From contig NZ_BLJF01000002.1 in the NCBI RefSeq assembly GCF_009932335.1, positions 434,001 through 498,000 on the forward strand: 64,000 nt of DNA, in the 5' to 3' direction. The stretch's first letter is position 1, and the number at the start of each line of letters is the position of its first letter. The DNA comes from Pseudomonas asiatica. GTDB lineage: Bacteria > Pseudomonadota > Gammaproteobacteria > Pseudomonadales > Pseudomonadaceae. Position numbers and translations under genes: made by a program. This document shows positions 62,465-64,000 of the stretch, in pieces. The notes under the pieces were generated by a model. The model saw only the letters and a list, made by a program, of their open reading frames with translations. It searched no databases and was not told where the DNA came from.

Positions 62465-64000
62465 ATGTCCGTACGACGCACACGCAAAGACGATGGTAGC
62501 CAATGGACCGTGGCCGACAGCCGCAGTGTTTATGGCATCCGCCATTGGGGCGCTGGTTATTTCGCCATCAATGAAGCCGGGCGCGTCGAAGTACGCCCCA
62601 ACGGCCCGAAAAGCGCACCGATCGACCTGTTCGAACAGGTCGACGAACTGCGCCAGAGCGGCCTGTCGCTGCCATTGCTGGTGCGCTTCCCCGACATTCT
62701 GCAGGACCGCGTGCGCCAGCTGACCGGCGCCTTCGATGCCAACATCGCGCGCCTGGAATACCAGAGCAAGTACACCGCGCTGTACCCGATCAAGGTCAAC
62801 CAGCAGGAAGCGGTGGTGGAAAACATCATCGCCACGCAGAACGTCTCCATTGGCCTGGAAGCCGGCTCCAAGCCTGAGCTGCTGGCAGTGCTGGCGCTGG
62901 CGCCGAAGGGTGGCACCATCGTCTGCAACGGCTACAAGGACCGCGAGTTCATCCGCCTGGCGCTGATGGGCCAGAAGCTCGGCCACAACGTGTTCATCGT
63001 CATCGAGAAAGAGTCGGAAGTGGCCCTGGTGATCGACGAGGCCGCCGAGCTCAAGGTCAAGCCGCAAGTCGGCCTGCGCGTGCGCCTGTCGTCGCTGGCC
63101 TCGAGCAAGTGGGCCGACACCGGTGGCGAGAAGTCCAAGTTCGGCTTGTCCGCCGCCCAGCTGATTTCGGTGGTACAGCGCTTCCGCGATGCCGGCCTGG
63201 ACCAAGGTATCCGCCTGCTTCACTTCCACATGGGCTCGCAGATCGCCAACCTGGCGGACTACCAACACGGCTTCAAGGAAGCCATCCGTTACTACGGTGA
63301 GCTGCGTGCGCTGGGCCTGCCGGTCGACCATATCGACGTTGGCGGTGGTCTGGGCGTGGACTACGACGGTACCCATTCGCGCAATGCCAGCTCGATCAAC
63401 TACGACATGGACGACTACGCCGGCGTGGTGGTGGGCATGCTCAAGGAATTCTGCGACGCGCAGGGCCTGCCGCACCCGCACATCTTCTCCGAGAGCGGCC
63501 GTTCGCTGACCGCGCACCACGCCATGCTGGTGATCCAGGTGACCGACGTCGAGAAGCACAACGACGACGTGCCGACCATCGAGAACAAGGAAGCCCTGCC
63601 CGAGACCGTGCAGTGGCTGGTCGACCTGCTCGGCCCGACCGACATCGAGATGGTGACCGAGACCTACTGGCGCGCCACCCACTACATGGGTGACGTGGCC
63701 GCGCAGTATGCAGATGGCAAGATCAGCCTGGCCGAGAAGGCCCTGGCCGAGCAGTGCTACTTTGCCGTGTGCCGCCGCCTGCACAACTCGCTGAAAGCCC
63801 GCCAGCGCTCGCACCGCCAGGTGCTGGACGAGCTGAACGACAAGCTGGCCGACAAGTACATCTGCAACTTCTCGGTGTTCCAGAGCCTGCCGGACACCTG
63901 GGCCATCGGCCAGGTATTGCCGATCATCCCGCTGCACCGCCTGGACGAAGAGCCGATGCGTCGTGCCGTGCTGCAGGACCTGACCTGCGACTCCGATGGC
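62465..64000 (+). CDS. speA: Biosynthetic arginine decarboxylase (5' part, runs off the window)
   Basis: The frame is open from ATG at 62465 to the window edge: 512 codons with no stop, so the gene is truncated by the window, not broken. The protein starts [20 protein letters not shown] and contains the PLP-binding [13 protein letters not shown] of group IV decarboxylases (fold type III), [54 protein letters not shown] and [15 protein letters not shown]. It decarboxylates arginine to agmatine for polyamine synthesis. Full-length SpeA is about 630-640 residues. Confidence 0.95.
   Translation, partial: MSVRRTRKDDGSQWTVADSRSVYGIRHWGAGYFAINEAGRVEVRPNGPKSAPIDLFEQVDELRQSGLSLPLLVRFPDILQDRVRQLTGAFDANIARLEYQSKYTALYPIKVNQQEAVVENIIATQNVSIGLEAGSKPELLAVLALAPKGGTIVCNGYKDREFIRLALMGQKLGHNVFIVIEKESEVALVIDEAAELKVKPQVGLRVRLSSLASSKWADTGGEKSKFGLSAAQLISVVQRFRDAGLDQGIRLLHFHMGSQIANLADYQHGFKEAIRYYGELRALGLPVDHIDVGGGLGVDYDGTHSRNASSINYDMDDYAGVVVGMLKEFCDAQGLPHPHIFSESGRSLTAHHAMLVIQVTDVEKHNDDVPTIENKEALPETVQWLVDLLGPTDIEMVTETYWRATHYMGDVAAQYADGKISLAEKALAEQCYFAVCRRLHNSLKARQRSHRQVLDELNDKLADKYICNFSVFQSLPDTWAIGQVLPIIPLHRLDEEPMRRAVLQDLTCDSDG

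Noticed and set aside
62450..63937. Minus-strand open frame near the right edge
   Set aside because: Antisense to speA, which has strong family motifs and simply lacks its stop because the window ends.

Overview
The window is about 64 kb of GC-rich chromosome from a Pseudomonas, most likely the P. putida group. The gene order supports this: nrdR-ribD-ribE-ribBX-ribH-nusB-thiL-pgpA, then xseB-ispA-dxs, ribB, ppa, eutBC, mpl-ubiX, the aco cluster, accBC-aroQ, dsbD and speA. So do the many Pseudomonas-type REP palindromes between genes. It reads mostly as core chromosome with small accessory insertions. I saw no rRNA, tRNA, CRISPR array, insertion sequence or transposase.

Layout. 0-16 kb holds a thioredoxin co-chaperone, a methyltransferase, a lipoprotein, the riboflavin operon with nusB/thiL/pgpA, a separate ribA, a cobalamin-binding-like protein, the isoprenoid genes (dxs, ispA) with xseB, and a second DHBP synthase gene (ribB) behind an FMN riboswitch. 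16-28 kb is the accessory stretch: rtcB, a structured RNA leader in front of two tiny Pseudomonas-type genes, a nearly 100-bp-arm inverted repeat, a copper-resistance operon (CopA, Met/His-rich small protein, CopB, His-tailed cytochrome c), a four-gene ABC efflux module, and a degenerate phage-type repressor. 28-31 kb has ppa, MtfA-like peptidase, DedA and a GNAT protein. 31-39 kb is an ethanolamine module: permease, EutB, EutC, aldehyde dehydrogenase and a sigma-54 activator. 39-44 kb has mpl, ubiX, two small genes and a lipoprotein joining MORN repeats to a legumain-like peptidase. 44-51.5 kb is the acetoin catabolic operon (acoX-acoA-acoB-acoC-dehydrogenase) facing acoR. 51.5-64 kb has accC/accB/aroQ, dsbD, a chemoreceptor, a two-REC GGDEF regulator, a DUF2333 protein, a NUDIX hydrolase, yciH and the 5' part of speA, which runs off the end.

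How the genes work together. Riboflavin synthesis is split. The operon copy of the bifunctional RibBA enzyme has lost the GTP cyclohydrolase II zinc cysteines, so an intact ribA elsewhere must supply that step, and only the extra ribB carries the FMN riboswitch. Two catabolic modules make two-carbon units (ethanolamine to acetaldehyde to acetate; acetoin to acetaldehyde plus acetyl-CoA). Each has a Fis-type sigma-54 activator and good -24/-12 promoters next to it. Copper handling depends on secreted proteins sharing MDHG-type metal-binding repeats.

The most notable observations are: the cloverleaf RNA leader (about 17133-17354) with a competing alternative stem upstream of a small gene pair; a REP pair inserted in frame inside a sigma-54 activator; the long inverted repeat at 18080-18355; the S24-like repressor that appears to lack its Ser/Lys dyad; and the RibBX/ribA/ribB arrangement. 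Functions are inferred by reading motifs; no database search was run.
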